A DNA stretch of 37,981 bases from Microcystis aeruginosa LEGE 91341. GTDB taxonomy: Bacteria > Cyanobacteriota > Cyanobacteriia > Cyanobacteriales > Microcystaceae. Below, one piece after another: positions 18,722 to 29,932 of this stretch. The stretch's first letter is position 1. Every line of letters starts with the position of its first letter. Made by a program: the position numbers and the translations under genes. Location: NCBI RefSeq assembly GCF_015206885.1, contig NZ_JADEXY010000021.1:1-37981 (forward strand), written 5' to 3'. Below the pieces are notes generated by a model. The model ran no database searches. It was not told the DNA's origin and saw only the letters and a program-made list of their open reading frames with translations.

Positions 18722-18900
18722 ATAACAAGAATGAGGATTTTCTTAATTTAATTTAACATTACCATTAATTTTTCTGCGCTTGGGGGTTTTTCAGTCATCA
18801 GTGAATGCCATTCATAGCAGTTATCTTAATGGTGAGGTAGGAAGTCTCTGGTTTTAGGGAACAGGCAACAGTAGCCAGTCGTTCGGGGATGATACCAAAT

Positions 18901-19020
18901 TAAGTAGCTGGTTATAATTAAATTAAAAATGGATTTTAGGTTCGATCCCCCCTGCCCCCCTTGATAAGGGGGGTGCCGATAGGCGGGGGGATCTGAAAGT
19001 TTTTAATACCTATCTACTTA
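18901..19020 (+). mobile_element. MITE-like element, family A, copy 4
   Basis: 120 bp, TAAGTAGCTGG to CTATCTACTTA, with the same internal C/G hairpin. Near-identity to copy 3 points to recent movement or gene conversion. Confidence 0.85.
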
Positions 19021-19073
19021 GGTTACACTTCATCTTGAGGAGAAACGCTGTAACACTCCTCACTTAATGCTGG

Positions 19074-19131
19074 TCACTGAAAACCCAAATCTGATTACTG
19101 ATTACTGATTACTGATCACTGATCACTGATT
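19074..19131. repeat. TGATNAC heptamer array with conserved leader
   Basis: TCACTGAAAACCCAAATC, then three TGATTAC and two TGATCAC units (19092-19126). The leader resembles that of the arrays after ctaB and ctaD. A short perfect stem TGAGGAG/CTCCTCA lies just upstream (19036-19062). Confidence 0.85.
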
Positions 19132-19225
19132 GGTCAAGGCTTAAGAAATAGGGAAAGTTTAGCTATCTTAGGGAAAGTAGGCGCTAAAAGGGGAAGAAGA
19201 ACGCATCAGCTGAGACTGAATTTCT

Positions 19226-20653
19226 ATGACTAAACGTACCTTCGGTGTTATCGGACTAGCTGTCATGGGAGAAAATCTCGCTCTCAATGTGGAGAGTCGG
19301 GGTTTTCCCATTGCTGTTTACAATCGCACCGCCAGCAAAACTAAAGAATTTATGGAAACTCGCGCCGTCGGCAAAGATGTCAAGGCGGCCTATAGTTTAG
19401 AAGAATTCGTCCAAATTTTAGAGCGTCCCCGCAAAATTCTGGTCATGGTAAAAGCTGGCCCGCCGGTGGATGCCGTGATCGAACAATTAAAACCCCTTCT
19501 CGAAGAAGGAGATATGATTATCGATGGCGGTAACTCCCTCTACGAGGACACGGAAAGACGCACCCGCGACCTAGAATCGACCACTAAACTGGGTTTTGTC
19601 GGCATGGGAGTCAGTGGTGGCGAAGAAGGCGCTCTGCACGGTCCTTCCCTGATGCCGGGGGGTACAGAGTTCGCCTATCGGGAATTAGAGCCGATTTTAA
19701 CCAAAATTGCCGCCCAAGTCGATGATGGTCCCTGTGTCACCTATGTGGGATCTGGTGGTGCGGGCCATTATGTGAAAATGGTTCACAATGGCATCGAGTA
19801 CGGCGATATGCAGTTAATTGCGGAAGCCTACGATGTGCTGAAAAATGGTCTAGGACTAAGTAATCAGCAGTTACAGGAAACTTTCGCCGAGTGGAACCGC
19901 ACCGATGAGCTTAATTCTTATTTAATTGAAATTACCGCCGATATCTTTAAGTGTGTTGACCCAGAAACCGGTCATCATCTGATAGATTTAATCTTGGATT
20001 CGGCGGGACAAAAGGGAACCGGACGCTGGACAGTGTTAAGTTCCTTGGAGTTGGGGGTGCCAATTCCGACCATTTATGCTGCGGTTAATGCTCGCGTGAT
20101 GTCCGCTTATAAGGATGAACGGGTGGCTGCCGCCAAAGAGTTACCCGGACCTGGGGAAACCTATCTGGGGGATGCGGCACTATTTGTGGATAAGGTGCGT
20201 GATGCTCTTTACTGCTCGAAAATGTGTTCCTATGCTCAAGGTATGGCTTTAATCGCTAAAGCTTCTCAGGAGTTTAACTATAATATCAGTCTGCCGGAAT
20301 CAGCCCGGATTTGGAAGGGCGGCTGTATTATTCGGGCCGGTTTCTTGGATAAAATTCGCAAAGCTTTTGCGGAAAATCCGGGCCTGCCGAATTTGTTGTT
20401 AGCGCCGGAATTTAAGCAAAGTATCCTCGATCGCCAAGAGGCATGGCGTGAGGTGTTAGTCTTAGCTAATAAGTTGGGAATTCCTGTCCCGGCTTTTAGT
20501 TCTTCTTTGGACTATTTTGATAGTTATCGTCGGGCTAATTTACCGCAAAATCTCACCCAAGCACAACGGGATTATTTTGGCGCTCATACCTATGAACGTA
20601 CCGATAAACCCAGAGGTGAGTTTTTCCATACGGAATGGATGACTGAATCCTAA
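19226..20653 (+). CDS. gnd: 6-phosphogluconate dehydrogenase, decarboxylating
   Basis: Oxidises 6-phosphogluconate to ribulose 5-phosphate and CO2 with NADP, the second dehydrogenase of the oxidative pentose phosphate pathway, which supplies NADPH in the dark. 475 residues, full length. Visible: Rossmann start GVIGLAVMGENLALN, VYNRT typical of NADP preference, MIIDGGNSLYEDT, FVGMGVSGGEEGA, GAGHYVKMVHNGIEYGDMQ with catalytic Lys and Asn, and the C-terminal helical domain ending near QRDYFGAHTYERTD. ATG start; the upstream 200 bp hold a heptamer array and a mobile element. It is followed at once by a strong terminator. Confidence 0.97.
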   Translation: MTKRTFGVIGLAVMGENLALNVESRGFPIAVYNRTASKTKEFMETRAVGKDVKAAYSLEEFVQILERPRKILVMVKAGPPVDAVIEQLKPLLEEGDMIIDGGNSLYEDTERRTRDLESTTKLGFVGMGVSGGEEGALHGPSLMPGGTEFAYRELEPILTKIAAQVDDGPCVTYVGSGGAGHYVKMVHNGIEYGDMQLIAEAYDVLKNGLGLSNQQLQETFAEWNRTDELNSYLIEITADIFKCVDPETGHHLIDLILDSAGQKGTGRWTVLSSLELGVPIPTIYAAVNARVMSAYKDERVAAAKELPGPGETYLGDAALFVDKVRDALYCSKMCSYAQGMALIAKASQEFNYNISLPESARIWKGGCIIRAGFLDKIRKAFAENPGLPNLLLAPEFKQSILDRQEAWREVLVLANKLGIPVPAFSSSLDYFDSYRRANLPQNLTQAQRDYFGAHTYERTDKPRGEFFHTEWMTES

Positions 20654-20669
20654 CACTATCTAATATTTT

Positions 20670-20707
20670 CTCCCCTTTTTATTTCCAGTAAAAAGGGGAG
20701 ATTTTTT
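20670..20707 (+). terminator. Rho-independent terminator of gnd
   Basis: Perfect stem CTCCCCTTTTT / AAAAAGGGGAG with a nine-base loop, followed by ATTTTTT. It lies 16 bases after the gnd stop. Confidence 0.9.
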
Positions 20708-20713
20708 GGCGAT

Positions 20714-20817
20714 ATTAACGCTCAGAAAACGGGTTTCTCGGAGAAACCCGTTTTCTACTCATGCAAAAGGCAAAAAAGGGGAATAAATAATCAGTCTTTA
20801 ATAACCGGATTTAGTAT
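20714..20817. mobile_element. MITE-like element, family B, copy 2 (left end missing)
   Basis: Same 15-bp hairpin AGAAAACGGGTTTCT (20724-20756) and same right half as the copy at 16445, ending CCGGATTTAGTAT. The left terminal repeat is absent; homology begins at TAACGCTCAG, seven bases after the gnd terminator. Confidence 0.75.
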
Positions 20818-20889
20818 TAGAAGTTGCCAACGAAAGCCAAAAACCAGATCCTATTTCCTAGGAAAGTGGGGAGCAGAGAGAAAAAAACC

Positions 20890-22968
20890 TTAACCGAGCA
20901 GTATTGACTCCCCTCTCATCACCCCGGCAATTTGTCGGTCTAACTGTTCTAAATTTTCCGCCGGTTCAAGGCAGCATAACCCTTGACAAATTAACCCAAA
21001 TGTGCTAGTGGGCAAACTGGCATCGACTCGATACACCGCAGTGGGCAAATAGCGACTTAACAGCGGCTCGATCGAGCTTTCCGCGGCACGCAGACAGAAA
21101 CCGTGACGATAGTGATCGAGGGCAACAAATAAACTGGGGCAAGCGGTGGGGGACTGTTCTAGGATGGTACTAAAAGATTGCAAGGCCTTTTCGGCCCGAT
21201 CGAGATATTCTAGATTTTCCGTCAATCGCCACAGACGCAATAAATTAGCGATCGCAATTCCGTTAGCCGAAGGGGTGGCATTATCCGTATAACCTCGCTC
21301 TCGCACGATCAGATCGAGAATATGATCGGACGCAGTATTAAAATATCCCCCCTCATCCTCGGCCCAAAACCAGCGATCGAATTCCCCCTGTAGATCGATA
21401 GCCGCCTCTAACCAGCCAGTTTCTTGGGGTTTAGCGGTTTGCAAGTCCAGCAAAGCCTTAATAAAATAGGCAAAATCCTCCGATTGGGCCAAAACCGAGG
21501 CCTGACCCTGATAATTCAAGCGCTGAAAACGGCCATCTAACCACTGATGCTTGAGAATAAACTCGGCCGCGACCGTAGCCATTTGCCAGTACAAAGGTTC
21601 GCCAAAGACGGCAAAGGCCCGAGCCAAACCGGAAATCATCAAACTATTCCAAGCGACGATCATTTTCGTATCCGTTACCGCCGGAATCCGTCCCGGCCAA
21701 GAGACGGTTTTCGCCTCCTGATTGTCTCTGGCCGGGGGAAAAAGAGCTAATTGAGCTTGAGAACTGCCATAACGCCGAATAAATAACTTATCGAGGATAT
21801 TTTCTATCTCCTTCGATAATTCTCCCCCTTGCCGACGTTGCAGCACATTACGACCCTCAAAATTCCCCTCGGCAGTGACGGTAAAATTAGCCTGCAGCAG
21901 CCCCAATTCCTCGGTCGAGAGATAATCCCTTAACTCCAGATCCGACCAGACATAAAAGGCCCCTTCCTCCGGTTCCCCATCCGTGGCCTTCTCAAAACTA
22001 TCGGCATCTTGGGCCGCATAAAAATAACCTTCTGGGGCGGTCATTTCCCGTTTTAGCCAGTTAACCGTGCCTTTAATCCCTCTCTCAAAGGCCGCCTCTC
22101 GATCACCCGCACTCCACAAATTGGCTAAATATTCGACAATTTGCCCGTTATCGTAGAGCATTTTTTCAAAATGGGGAACTGTCCACGTCGAATCCACCGT
22201 ATAACGATGGAATCCTCCCCCCACATGGTCATAGATTCCCCCCAGGGACAAATCTTCCCCCCGTTGATAGGCTGCTTGCCGGAGGGAATCGTCAAAATCG
22301 TCACCAAAGCGACTACCCTGCAAAGCCAGATGAGAATATGGAATCATCGGAAAACTAGGCCGACCGTAGTTATTGGGATTAACCTGAATCACCGCCGTAT
22401 TTTTCTCGATTCCTGTGGCTAAAAGGGAAGGAGCGGCTAAATTCGTCTCTGCTTGCGGTAAAATGGCCGATTGACGCAGTGCGCCCAGCATTTCGGCGGT
22501 AAATTTGCTTAATTTTTCCTTTTCCTCGTCATAATAGCGACGTACCGATTGCAACACTTGCAGAAAACCGGGCCGGTTAAAGCGCGGTTGCACGGGAAAA
22601 TAGGTGCCACCATAGAAGGGAATTAAACTATCGGGTGTTAGGAAGACATTCAGGGGCCAACCCCCTTGACCGACCATCATCTGCAATGCTTGCATATAGA
22701 TGCTATCGATGTCCGGTCTTTCCTCGCGATCAACTTTGATCGGCAAAAAATACTGATTGAGATAATCGGCAATAGCCCGATCGGAAAAAGCTTCTCCTTC
22801 CATAACCGTACACCAATGACAGCTAGAATAACCGATCGAGAGAAAGATCGGTTTATCTTCTCTCCTGGCAATTTCTAGGGCGCTGTCACACCAATACCAC
22901 CAATCGATCGGGTTTTCGGCGTGTTTTCGCAGGTAAAGACTTTCAGATTTAGCCAGATGATTAGCCAT
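20890..22968 (-). CDS. Thioredoxin-fold / six-hairpin protein (DUF255, YyaL family)
   Basis: 692 residues, usual family length. The N-terminal 160 residues are a thioredoxin-like domain starting ANHLAKSESLYLRKHAENPI, with the redox motif CHWC at 50-53. The remainder resembles an alpha/alpha six-hairpin glycosidase-type barrel; GGIYDHVGGGFHRYTVD and VPHFEKMLYDNGQ are family hallmarks. The human relative is SPATA20; the biochemical role is not established. No signal peptide, so probably cytosolic. It is divergent from the CpcT/CpeT-like gene, 77 bp apart, so the two share an upstream region. HIP1 sites occur within the gene. Confidence 0.9.
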   Translation of the reverse strand: MANHLAKSESLYLRKHAENPIDWWYWCDSALEIARREDKPIFLSIGYSSCHWCTVMEGEAFSDRAIADYLNQYFLPIKVDREERPDIDSIYMQALQMMVGQGGWPLNVFLTPDSLIPFYGGTYFPVQPRFNRPGFLQVLQSVRRYYDEEKEKLSKFTAEMLGALRQSAILPQAETNLAAPSLLATGIEKNTAVIQVNPNNYGRPSFPMIPYSHLALQGSRFGDDFDDSLRQAAYQRGEDLSLGGIYDHVGGGFHRYTVDSTWTVPHFEKMLYDNGQIVEYLANLWSAGDREAAFERGIKGTVNWLKREMTAPEGYFYAAQDADSFEKATDGEPEEGAFYVWSDLELRDYLSTEELGLLQANFTVTAEGNFEGRNVLQRRQGGELSKEIENILDKLFIRRYGSSQAQLALFPPARDNQEAKTVSWPGRIPAVTDTKMIVAWNSLMISGLARAFAVFGEPLYWQMATVAAEFILKHQWLDGRFQRLNYQGQASVLAQSEDFAYFIKALLDLQTAKPQETGWLEAAIDLQGEFDRWFWAEDEGGYFNTASDHILDLIVRERGYTDNATPSANGIAIANLLRLWRLTENLEYLDRAEKALQSFSTILEQSPTACPSLFVALDHYRHGFCLRAAESSIEPLLSRYLPTAVYRVDASLPTSTFGLICQGLCCLEPAENLEQLDRQIAGVMRGESILLG

Positions 22969-23045
22969 GGGAAAAGGGGTATTTTTGCTCTTGCTGCTTA
23001 TCAGTTTAAGCTAATTAGAGACTAACTGGAATCAAGCCTCTGCTC

Positions 23046-24643
<1,598 letters not shown>

Positions 24644-24700
24644 TCAAAAATAAAAAGTAAACAGTAAATAGCTGGTTTTGCTCTAGTTTTTTACCTAGGC

Positions 24701-24740
24701 AAAAACCGGGGATAGGACGATCAAATAATCCTGATCCCCC
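24701..24740 (-). terminator. Hairpin with T-tract between folE and hemB
   Basis: On the minus strand GGGGAT-C-AGGA pairs with TCCT-ATCCCC (24708-24739, one bulge), followed by GGTTTTTG. It lies eight bases beyond the folE stop. It could end or attenuate folE transcription before hemB. Confidence 0.55.
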
Positions 24741-24747
24741 TGACTAA

Positions 24748-25404
24748 TTAGTGAAAATCGGGACTATGACGAATCAAACTCATAAACTCTTGACGAGTCT
24801 TAGCAGAATCGGCAAAAATACCGCGCACGGCACTCGTAGAAGTCCAAGAACCGGGTTTTTCAACCCCGCGCATTACCATACACATATGAGTCGCTTCAAT
24901 CACCACAGCTACCCCTTGAGGTTGTAGTAATCCTTGCAAAGCATCGGCAATTTGTGCGGTTAAACGTTCCTGCACTTGCAGTCGTCTGGCGTACATTTCA
25001 CAGATGCGGGCAATCTTCGATAAACCGATCACTTTCCCGTTGGGAATATAGGCAACATGAGCGCGGCCGATAATCGGTAAAATATGGTGTTCACAGGAGC
25101 TAAACATATCGATGTCTCGGATTAAAACCATCTCGTTAGCATTCTCATGAAAAACTGCCCCATTCAGCAATTCATCGAGGGATTGCTGATAACCAGAAGT
25201 GAGAAATTTTAGGGCTTTTACTACTCGTTTAGGAGTGTCTCGTAAACCTTCGCGATCGGGATCTTCTCCTAATCCTAACAGCAGTGTTCGTACCGCTTGC
25301 ATCATCTCGGCTTCCGATACCGGCGATTTAGGTTCGGTAATCACTTCGGGAAAGTGATTGTAGTCATCATTGTCGAAAATTGCTTTGGACTTAGCTAAGG
25401 TCAT
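24748..25404 (-). CDS. folE: GTP cyclohydrolase I
   Basis: Converts GTP to 7,8-dihydroneopterin triphosphate, the first step to folate and pterins. I start it at the ATG at 25404 (218 residues); the longer frame would need a TTG at 25425 and adds seven residues. Visible are [23 protein letters not shown], the zinc-site [27 protein letters not shown], and [19 protein letters not shown] with the third zinc ligand Cys. So it is the zinc-dependent type IA enzyme. A Fur/Zur-like box sits about 300 bp upstream of the ATG. hemB follows downstream. Confidence 0.95.
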   Translation of the reverse strand: MTLAKSKAIFDNDDYNHFPEVITEPKSPVSEAEMMQAVRTLLLGLGEDPDREGLRDTPKRVVKALKFLTSGYQQSLDELLNGAVFHENANEMVLIRDIDMFSSCEHHILPIIGRAHVAYIPNGKVIGLSKIARICEMYARRLQVQERLTAQIADALQGLLQPQGVAVVIEATHMCMVMRGVEKPGSWTSTSAVRGIFADSAKTRQEFMSLIRHSPDFH

Positions 25405-25829
25405 AGATATTTTTATGGACTCCAATAGTTAATTGATCGGCAAAGTTTTCTGATTTTACCAATGTCAATAAATACCCCTTGCTAGAGTATTTATTTTTCT
25501 GGGCATCTAGACGATAACTAATGAAAGCTATCGGGTTATTCCCTCGTCTCTGGGGTTATCTCCGGTGCAGAAATCTGGAAAAATTGATTTTCCTAGTCAC
25601 CGAAAAAGTCTTGAGTATCTCCCTCGTTAATTGAGGGCAGAGTTCCAATCCAGAATTAGTTTATTTTGTCAAGTAGTTCGTTTGTTCACAAAGGTAGCTT
25701 GTCTGGAATGATAATCGTTATCATTTTAACAAAAAAATTAGATTTACCAACAAAAACTTTGTCGTCAGATAAATCTAGTCCTGTTAAGCTGTTTAAACTA
25801 TTTTGAAGAGATAGGCATATTTTGCGATT
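25405..25829. other. Long folE upstream region
   Basis: About 425 bp between def and folE, both on the minus strand. It carries the Fur/Zur-like box below. No convincing coding frame is seen. A TTGACA lies on the minus strand near 25665-25670, about 40 bp downstream of the box, without a good -10 at 17 bp. Confidence 0.45.
25707..25725. promoter_or_regulatory. Fur/Zur-like box upstream of folE
   Basis: AATGATAATCGTTATCATT, near-palindromic. It matches the 7-1-7 Fur-family core TGATAAT-N-ATTATCA at 14 of 15 positions. Such boxes bind Fur or Zur repressors. The only downstream gene on the minus strand is folE (then hemB). Confidence 0.6.
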
Positions 25830-26372
25830 TTATCGCTTATATTCAGCAATATTACTGATTTTTTGGTATTCTTCCTCCGAGTATAAATCCGCCGGAGAAG
25901 CAAGGCGATCGAGAAAGAGGATTCCCTCCAGGTGATCGTATTCGTGTTGAAAGATACGCGCGACAAAATCGCTGAAAACTTGATGGATTTCGCGACCATT
26001 GCGATCATAATAGGCCACCTCAATCCACTGATGACGGGGGACAAAACCGCGCCAATTGGGGACACTGAGACAACCTTCCCAACCCTTGACCATTTCCTCG
26101 CTCACCTGCAAAATACGCGGATTAATCATGGCAGTGGGTGACATGATCGGAGCGTCGGGATAACGAGGATTGGGGTGGGAAGCAACGATAAACAGACGCA
26201 GAGACTGAGCAACTTGGGGCGCGGCGATTCCCACCCCGTGGGCAGCTTGTACGGTGGTAATCAGGGAATCGATCAAATTTTGACAGTCAGAATCGAGAAA
26301 ATTATCGATCGCTGGTGCTTTTTGCTGTAGAATTGGGTTTCCTAATTGGGTGATTGTTAAAACTTGTGTCAT
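25830..26372 (-). CDS. def: Peptide deformylase
   Basis: Removes the N-terminal formyl group from nascent proteins. All three motifs are present: GVGIAAPQ, EGCLSVP and QHEYDHLEG, giving the metal ligands Cys and two His plus the catalytic Glu. I choose the ATG at 26372 (MTQVLTITQLGNPILQQ, 180 residues), where family homology starts. An in-frame ATG at 26408 would add 12 residues. Neither start has a clear ribosome-binding site. The gene is divergent from dnaA, and translation-related def is a common neighbour of housekeeping genes; no formyltransferase gene is adjacent. The C-terminal tail after LDRLASPADLYSEEEYQ is short. Confidence 0.95.
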   Translation of the reverse strand: MTQVLTITQLGNPILQQKAPAIDNFLDSDCQNLIDSLITTVQAAHGVGIAAPQVAQSLRLFIVASHPNPRYPDAPIMSPTAMINPRILQVSEEMVKGWEGCLSVPNWRGFVPRHQWIEVAYYDRNGREIHQVFSDFVARIFQHEYDHLEGILFLDRLASPADLYSEEEYQKISNIAEYKR

Positions 26373-26492
26373 CTGTATAAGGATTAATTGTTTCCCTCTG
26401 AAAATCATTTTATCTTGAGCGGCAAAATCTCGCTAAACTGATAAGGTTTCCCCGCAGCAGCACTAGAGCAACTTTGTTAATCAAAATTAACC

Positions 26493-27827
26493 GTGGATAG
26501 CAGCGCCCAACAACTTTGGCATAATCTCCTAGAGCGTCTAAAATTACTATTAACCCGTCCCGCTTTTGAGACTTGGTTTCAAACGGCGACGGTTAAAGAA
26601 TGGCAAAACGACCGCTTAGTAATTCAGGCTGCCAATCCTTTTATTCTTAACCATCTTCAGAAAAATTATCTGTCAACAATTGCCGAAGTAGTGGAGGATA
26701 TCGTCGGTTATCCCGTCGAGATTCAACTAACGGCACAACAGGGCGATTTGATCGCTATTTTCCAGCCCAACACTAGCTTAGAATCAGAATTATCCCCCAC
26801 CAATCAACTTAACCCTAAATATAATTTTTCCCGTTTTGTTGTCGGGCCAACTAATCGCATGGCCCACGCAGCTGCTTTAGCGGTGGCGGAATTACCCGGA
26901 CGCGAATTTAACCCGCTTTTTCTCTGTGGTGGGGTGGGATTAGGTAAAACCCATTTGATGCAAGCGATCGGTCATTATCGTCTAGAATTATATCCTCAAT
27001 CTAGGGTTTTTTATGTATCGACGGAACAATTTACTAATGATTTAATCACCGCTATCCGTCAAGATAGTATGGAAAGTTTTCGTAATCATTATCGCCATGC
27101 TGACATATTATTAGTGGATGATCTGCAATTTATTGAAGGAAAAGAATACACTCAAGAAGAATTTTTTCATACCTTTAATACCCTGCACGAAGCGGGAAAA
27201 CAGGTGGTTTTAGCTTCCGATCGCCTCCCCAAACAGATTCCCAGTTTACAGGATCGTTTAATTTCTCGCTTTTCTATGGGATTAGTCGCCGATATCCAAG
27301 CACCAGATATCGAGACTCGTATGGCAATTTTACAAAAAAAGGCCGAGTACGAAAATCTGCGTCTCCCACGAGAAGTTATCGAATATATTGCCGTTAATTA
27401 TACTTCTAATATTCGCGAATTAGAGGGCGCATTAATCCGAGCTACTACTTATATTTCTATCTCTGGATTGCCGATGACGGTAGAAAATATCGCCCCGGTT
27501 TTAAATCCACCAATGGCCAAAATTTCCACTTCTCCTGAGATTATTATGGCGGTAGTAGCGGAAAAATTTCAACTCTCGATCGCTGATCTAAAGGGAAATT
27601 CCCGCCGACGAGAAATTAGTTTTGCTCGACAGATTGGGATGTATTTGATGCGTCAACACACGGATTTAAGTTTACCGCGCATTGGCGAAGAATTTGGCGG
27701 CAAAGATCACACCACCGTTATTTATAGCTGTGATAAAATCAATCTTTCCCAACATCAAGATCGACAATTACAAGAAATATTAGCCCAACTAATCGAGCGA
27801 ATTAACTCCCTCAGTCGCCATCAGTAG
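26493..27827 (+). CDS. dnaA: Chromosomal replication initiator protein DnaA
   Basis: Binds DnaA boxes and opens the replication origin. 444 residues, starting with GTG. Domain I (1-90) is [23 protein letters not shown] short linker follows. The AAA+ domain has Walker [12 protein letters not shown] and Walker [15 protein letters not shown]. The C-terminal helix-turn-helix has the DnaA signature [15 protein letters not shown]. The flanks contain no cluster of TTATCCACA-type boxes and no dnaN, which agrees with the scattered dnaA/dnaN arrangement common in cyanobacteria, so I do not place oriC here. No clear terminator follows; short tandem repeats do. Confidence 0.97.
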   Translation: MDSSAQQLWHNLLERLKLLLTRPAFETWFQTATVKEWQNDRLVIQAANPFILNHLQKNYLSTIAEVVEDIVGYPVEIQLTAQQGDLIAIFQPNTSLESELSPTNQLNPKYNFSRFVVGPTNRMAHAAALAVAELPGREFNPLFLCGGVGLGKTHLMQAIGHYRLELYPQSRVFYVSTEQFTNDLITAIRQDSMESFRNHYRHADILLVDDLQFIEGKEYTQEEFFHTFNTLHEAGKQVVLASDRLPKQIPSLQDRLISRFSMGLVADIQAPDIETRMAILQKKAEYENLRLPREVIEYIAVNYTSNIRELEGALIRATTYISISGLPMTVENIAPVLNPPMAKISTSPEIIMAVVAEKFQLSIADLKGNSRRREISFARQIGMYLMRQHTDLSLPRIGEEFGGKDHTTVIYSCDKINLSQHQDRQLQEILAQLIERINSLSRHQ

Positions 27828-27834
27828 TCGGGGG

Positions 27835-27998
27835 AAATTATGAATTATGAATTATGAATTGGGAATTGGGGAGATGGGAGAATTATGAATTGGGAATTGG
27901 GGAGCAGGCAGTAGGGAGTATTTTCAGCTAAGAGTGAACAGTAATCAGTGAACTGAAAACTCACATCTGATAACTGATAACTGATAACTGATAACTGA
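27835..27998. repeat. Tandem repeats between dnaA and ctaB, including TGATAAC heptamers
   Basis: GAATTAT and GGGAATT units (27835-27903), then a leader CAGTGAACTGAAAACTCAC and four TGATAAC heptamers (27968-27995). The last 65 bp are the reverse complement of the repeat after ctaD at 32872. The ctaB stop is at 28001. Confidence 0.85.
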
Positions 27999-28000
27999 GA

Positions 28001-28951
28001 TTAACTACAGGGGAATAAACTGGCAATTGTAGCGAGGAGACGAGAGGTCATGGGTAAACTATCGATCACCATAGCTGTACATAATAACATCATGTAAAGA
28101 ATGGAATATTTAAACAGCGATCGAGCGATGTCCCGATCAAAAGGATTCTGTTTTAATTGCCAAGCTTTTTTCAGGAAAACAAACCCTAAAAATAAAGCCG
28201 CTACACCATAAACCACACCACAGGCAGCCAAGGGATAAATCAGGAGGAAAGTGAAAGGAACGACGATTAAAGTATAGAGCCAAATCTGTTCGCTAGTGGC
28301 TTCTTCCCCTTTAACTACGGGCATCATCGGGATATCTACTTCTGCATAATCATCCTTGATCATTAAAGCTAAAGCCCAAAAATGGGGAGGAGTCCAAAGG
28401 AAAATAATTGCGAATAAAATCCAGGGAATCCAACCGAGATCGCCCGTTACTGCCGCCCAACCGACGAGAGGAGGAATCGAGCCGGCTGCGCCGCCGATAA
28501 CAATATTTTGGACACTATGACGCTTGAGCAGATGGGTATAAATCAGCATATAAAATGCGATACCGGTCATTGCTAAAAATCCGCTCAAAGTATTGACAAA
28601 AAAGACAAAAAGTGCTAGGGAAAGGGAAGCTAAAACGAGGGCAAAAATGAGGGCGTGGAGGGGTTGCACGCGGCCGGAGGGAATAGGACGGGCGCGGGTG
28701 CGAAGCATGGTGTGATCGATGTCGCGATCATAGATGCAGTTTAAGGTTTGAGCGGCGGCGGCGGCGAGAGTGCCACCGAGGAGGGTAAGAAAGAGTAAGA
28801 GAGGGGAAACCTGACCTTTAGAGGCGATTTCCATAGAAGCGGCTGTAGTAATCAGCAGTAGAGGAATAATTCGCGGTTTGGTGAGTTGATAATAACTTTT
28901 AGCGACTTGTAAAAAATTATCGTGGTGGCGAAGGGCTTGAGTTCCAGTCAT
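28001..28951 (-). CDS. ctaB: Protoheme IX farnesyltransferase (heme O synthase)
   Basis: Adds a farnesyl chain to heme B to give heme O, the precursor of heme A for the oxidase encoded next door. 316 residues with about eight or nine membrane segments. The UbiA-type prenyl diphosphate motif is [21 protein letters not shown]; the second acidic site is [17 protein letters not shown] start, 13 bp after ctaA, clearly one transcript. The 3' end abuts heptamer repeats rather than a terminator. Confidence 0.96.
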   Translation of the reverse strand: MTGTQALRHHDNFLQVAKSYYQLTKPRIIPLLLITTAASMEIASKGQVSPLLLFLTLLGGTLAAAAAQTLNCIYDRDIDHTMLRTRARPIPSGRVQPLHALIFALVLASLSLALFVFFVNTLSGFLAMTGIAFYMLIYTHLLKRHSVQNIVIGGAAGSIPPLVGWAAVTGDLGWIPWILFAIIFLWTPPHFWALALMIKDDYAEVDIPMMPVVKGEEATSEQIWLYTLIVVPFTFLLIYPLAACGVVYGVAALFLGFVFLKKAWQLKQNPFDRDIARSLFKYSILYMMLLCTAMVIDSLPMTSRLLATIASLFPCS

Positions 28952-28964
28952 CGTGATTAAATCC

Positions 28965-29915
28965 TTAGAGATGGCTTATAGGCGCGAAAGAATGATCGCG
29001 AAGGGCAAAAGTGGTAAAAGCGACGAGGGTTCCCACCAATAGCGCACCGATGCTGTGGTGGGTAATGGTTAAGGGTTCCACCTGGAGATGTAGTTTCAGG
29101 GTGGCAACGCCTAAAAACACCTGTAGGGCGACTAATCCCCCGGCGCTAAAAGCTAGTTTTTTGAGGAGAGGATGGATAGCGGCAGCTCGCCAAGCGAAGA
29201 AAACTAGGGTTAAAACCGAGATAGTGGCGGGAAAAACCCCGATAATGTGGCTATTCATCACCGTGCAGAGTTGGGAAACCGTTAAACACTGATGGGCTGC
29301 CCAACGGGAACCGACGAGACCGCCGAGGAGACATTGCAGATAAACTAGACCGGTGGCAACCATTCCCATCCCGGTTAGTTTCCCGACTGTACCTGTGCCA
29401 CGGTAGGGAGTCAGACCGATAGCAATGACGATTAAGGTGGAGAAAAAGAGCAAAGCTGTGGCTAAATGGGCGGTTACGATGTCAAATCGCAGTAATTGGG
29501 TGACGGTTAATCCTCCCAGGACTCCTTGCAGGAGAATTAGAGCTAAAGCGACGATCGCAGAGGGCAACAGCCAAGTAGGAAGATGGCGACGATACCACCA
29601 AGACAGACCGACGAGAGCGATCGTACTAAACCCGATCAAAGAGGCATCGAGACGATGAAACCACTCCAGAAATACCTGTAGATTCATCTGCTGACTGGGA
29701 ATCCATTGACCGTAACAGAGGGGCCAATCGGGACAAGCTAAACCGGCGTTCATAACTCTGGTGGCAGCGCCCACCACCATGAGGGCGAAAGTGGCGATCG
29801 CAATTTTCCAGACTAAGCGGCGCATCCACACCTGAATATTGCCGGTTTCTCTTCGGGGTGTCGGGTTAAAAACAGATTCGGTCATCGGTTTGCCTGTTCT
29901 CAAGGAGTCTGTCAT
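28965..29915 (-). CDS. ctaA: Heme A synthase
   Basis: Oxidises the C8 methyl group of heme O to a formyl group, giving heme A. I start it at the ATG at 29915 (316 residues), preceded by AGGA at six bases; a TTG one codon upstream would also be open. Eight membrane segments can be counted. Heme-ligand histidines appear in [23 protein letters not shown] and ITHHSIGA. An extracytoplasmic cysteine pair, [11 protein letters not shown], is of the Bacillus CtaA type. It leads the ctaA-ctaB pair, divergent from ctaCDE across a 284-bp spacer that carries a large inverted repeat. Confidence 0.95.
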   Translation of the reverse strand: MTDSLRTGKPMTESVFNPTPRRETGNIQVWMRRLVWKIAIATFALMVVGAATRVMNAGLACPDWPLCYGQWIPSQQMNLQVFLEWFHRLDASLIGFSTIALVGLSWWYRRHLPTWLLPSAIVALALILLQGVLGGLTVTQLLRFDIVTAHLATALLFFSTLIVIAIGLTPYRGTGTVGKLTGMGMVATGLVYLQCLLGGLVGSRWAAHQCLTVSQLCTVMNSHIIGVFPATISVLTLVFFAWRAAAIHPLLKKLAFSAGGLVALQVFLGVATLKLHLQVEPLTITHHSIGALLVGTLVAFTTFALRDHSFAPISHL

Positions 29916-29932
29916 CAAAGATCCTGGCTTTG

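Noticed and set aside
18931-18975. GGTTCGATCC stretch as a tRNA T-loop
   Set aside because: It lies in the family A repeats with no cloverleaf around it.
19036-19070. Yfr1-like small RNA motif (ACTCCTCAC) upstream of gnd
   Set aside because: The motif should be single-stranded, but here it pairs with TGAGGAG just upstream. The rest of the Yfr1 layout, including its terminator, is absent.
26409-28000. Replication origin next to dnaA
   Set aside because: I see no cluster of TTATCCACA-type boxes and no dnaN on either side; the downstream spacer is simple tandem repeat.
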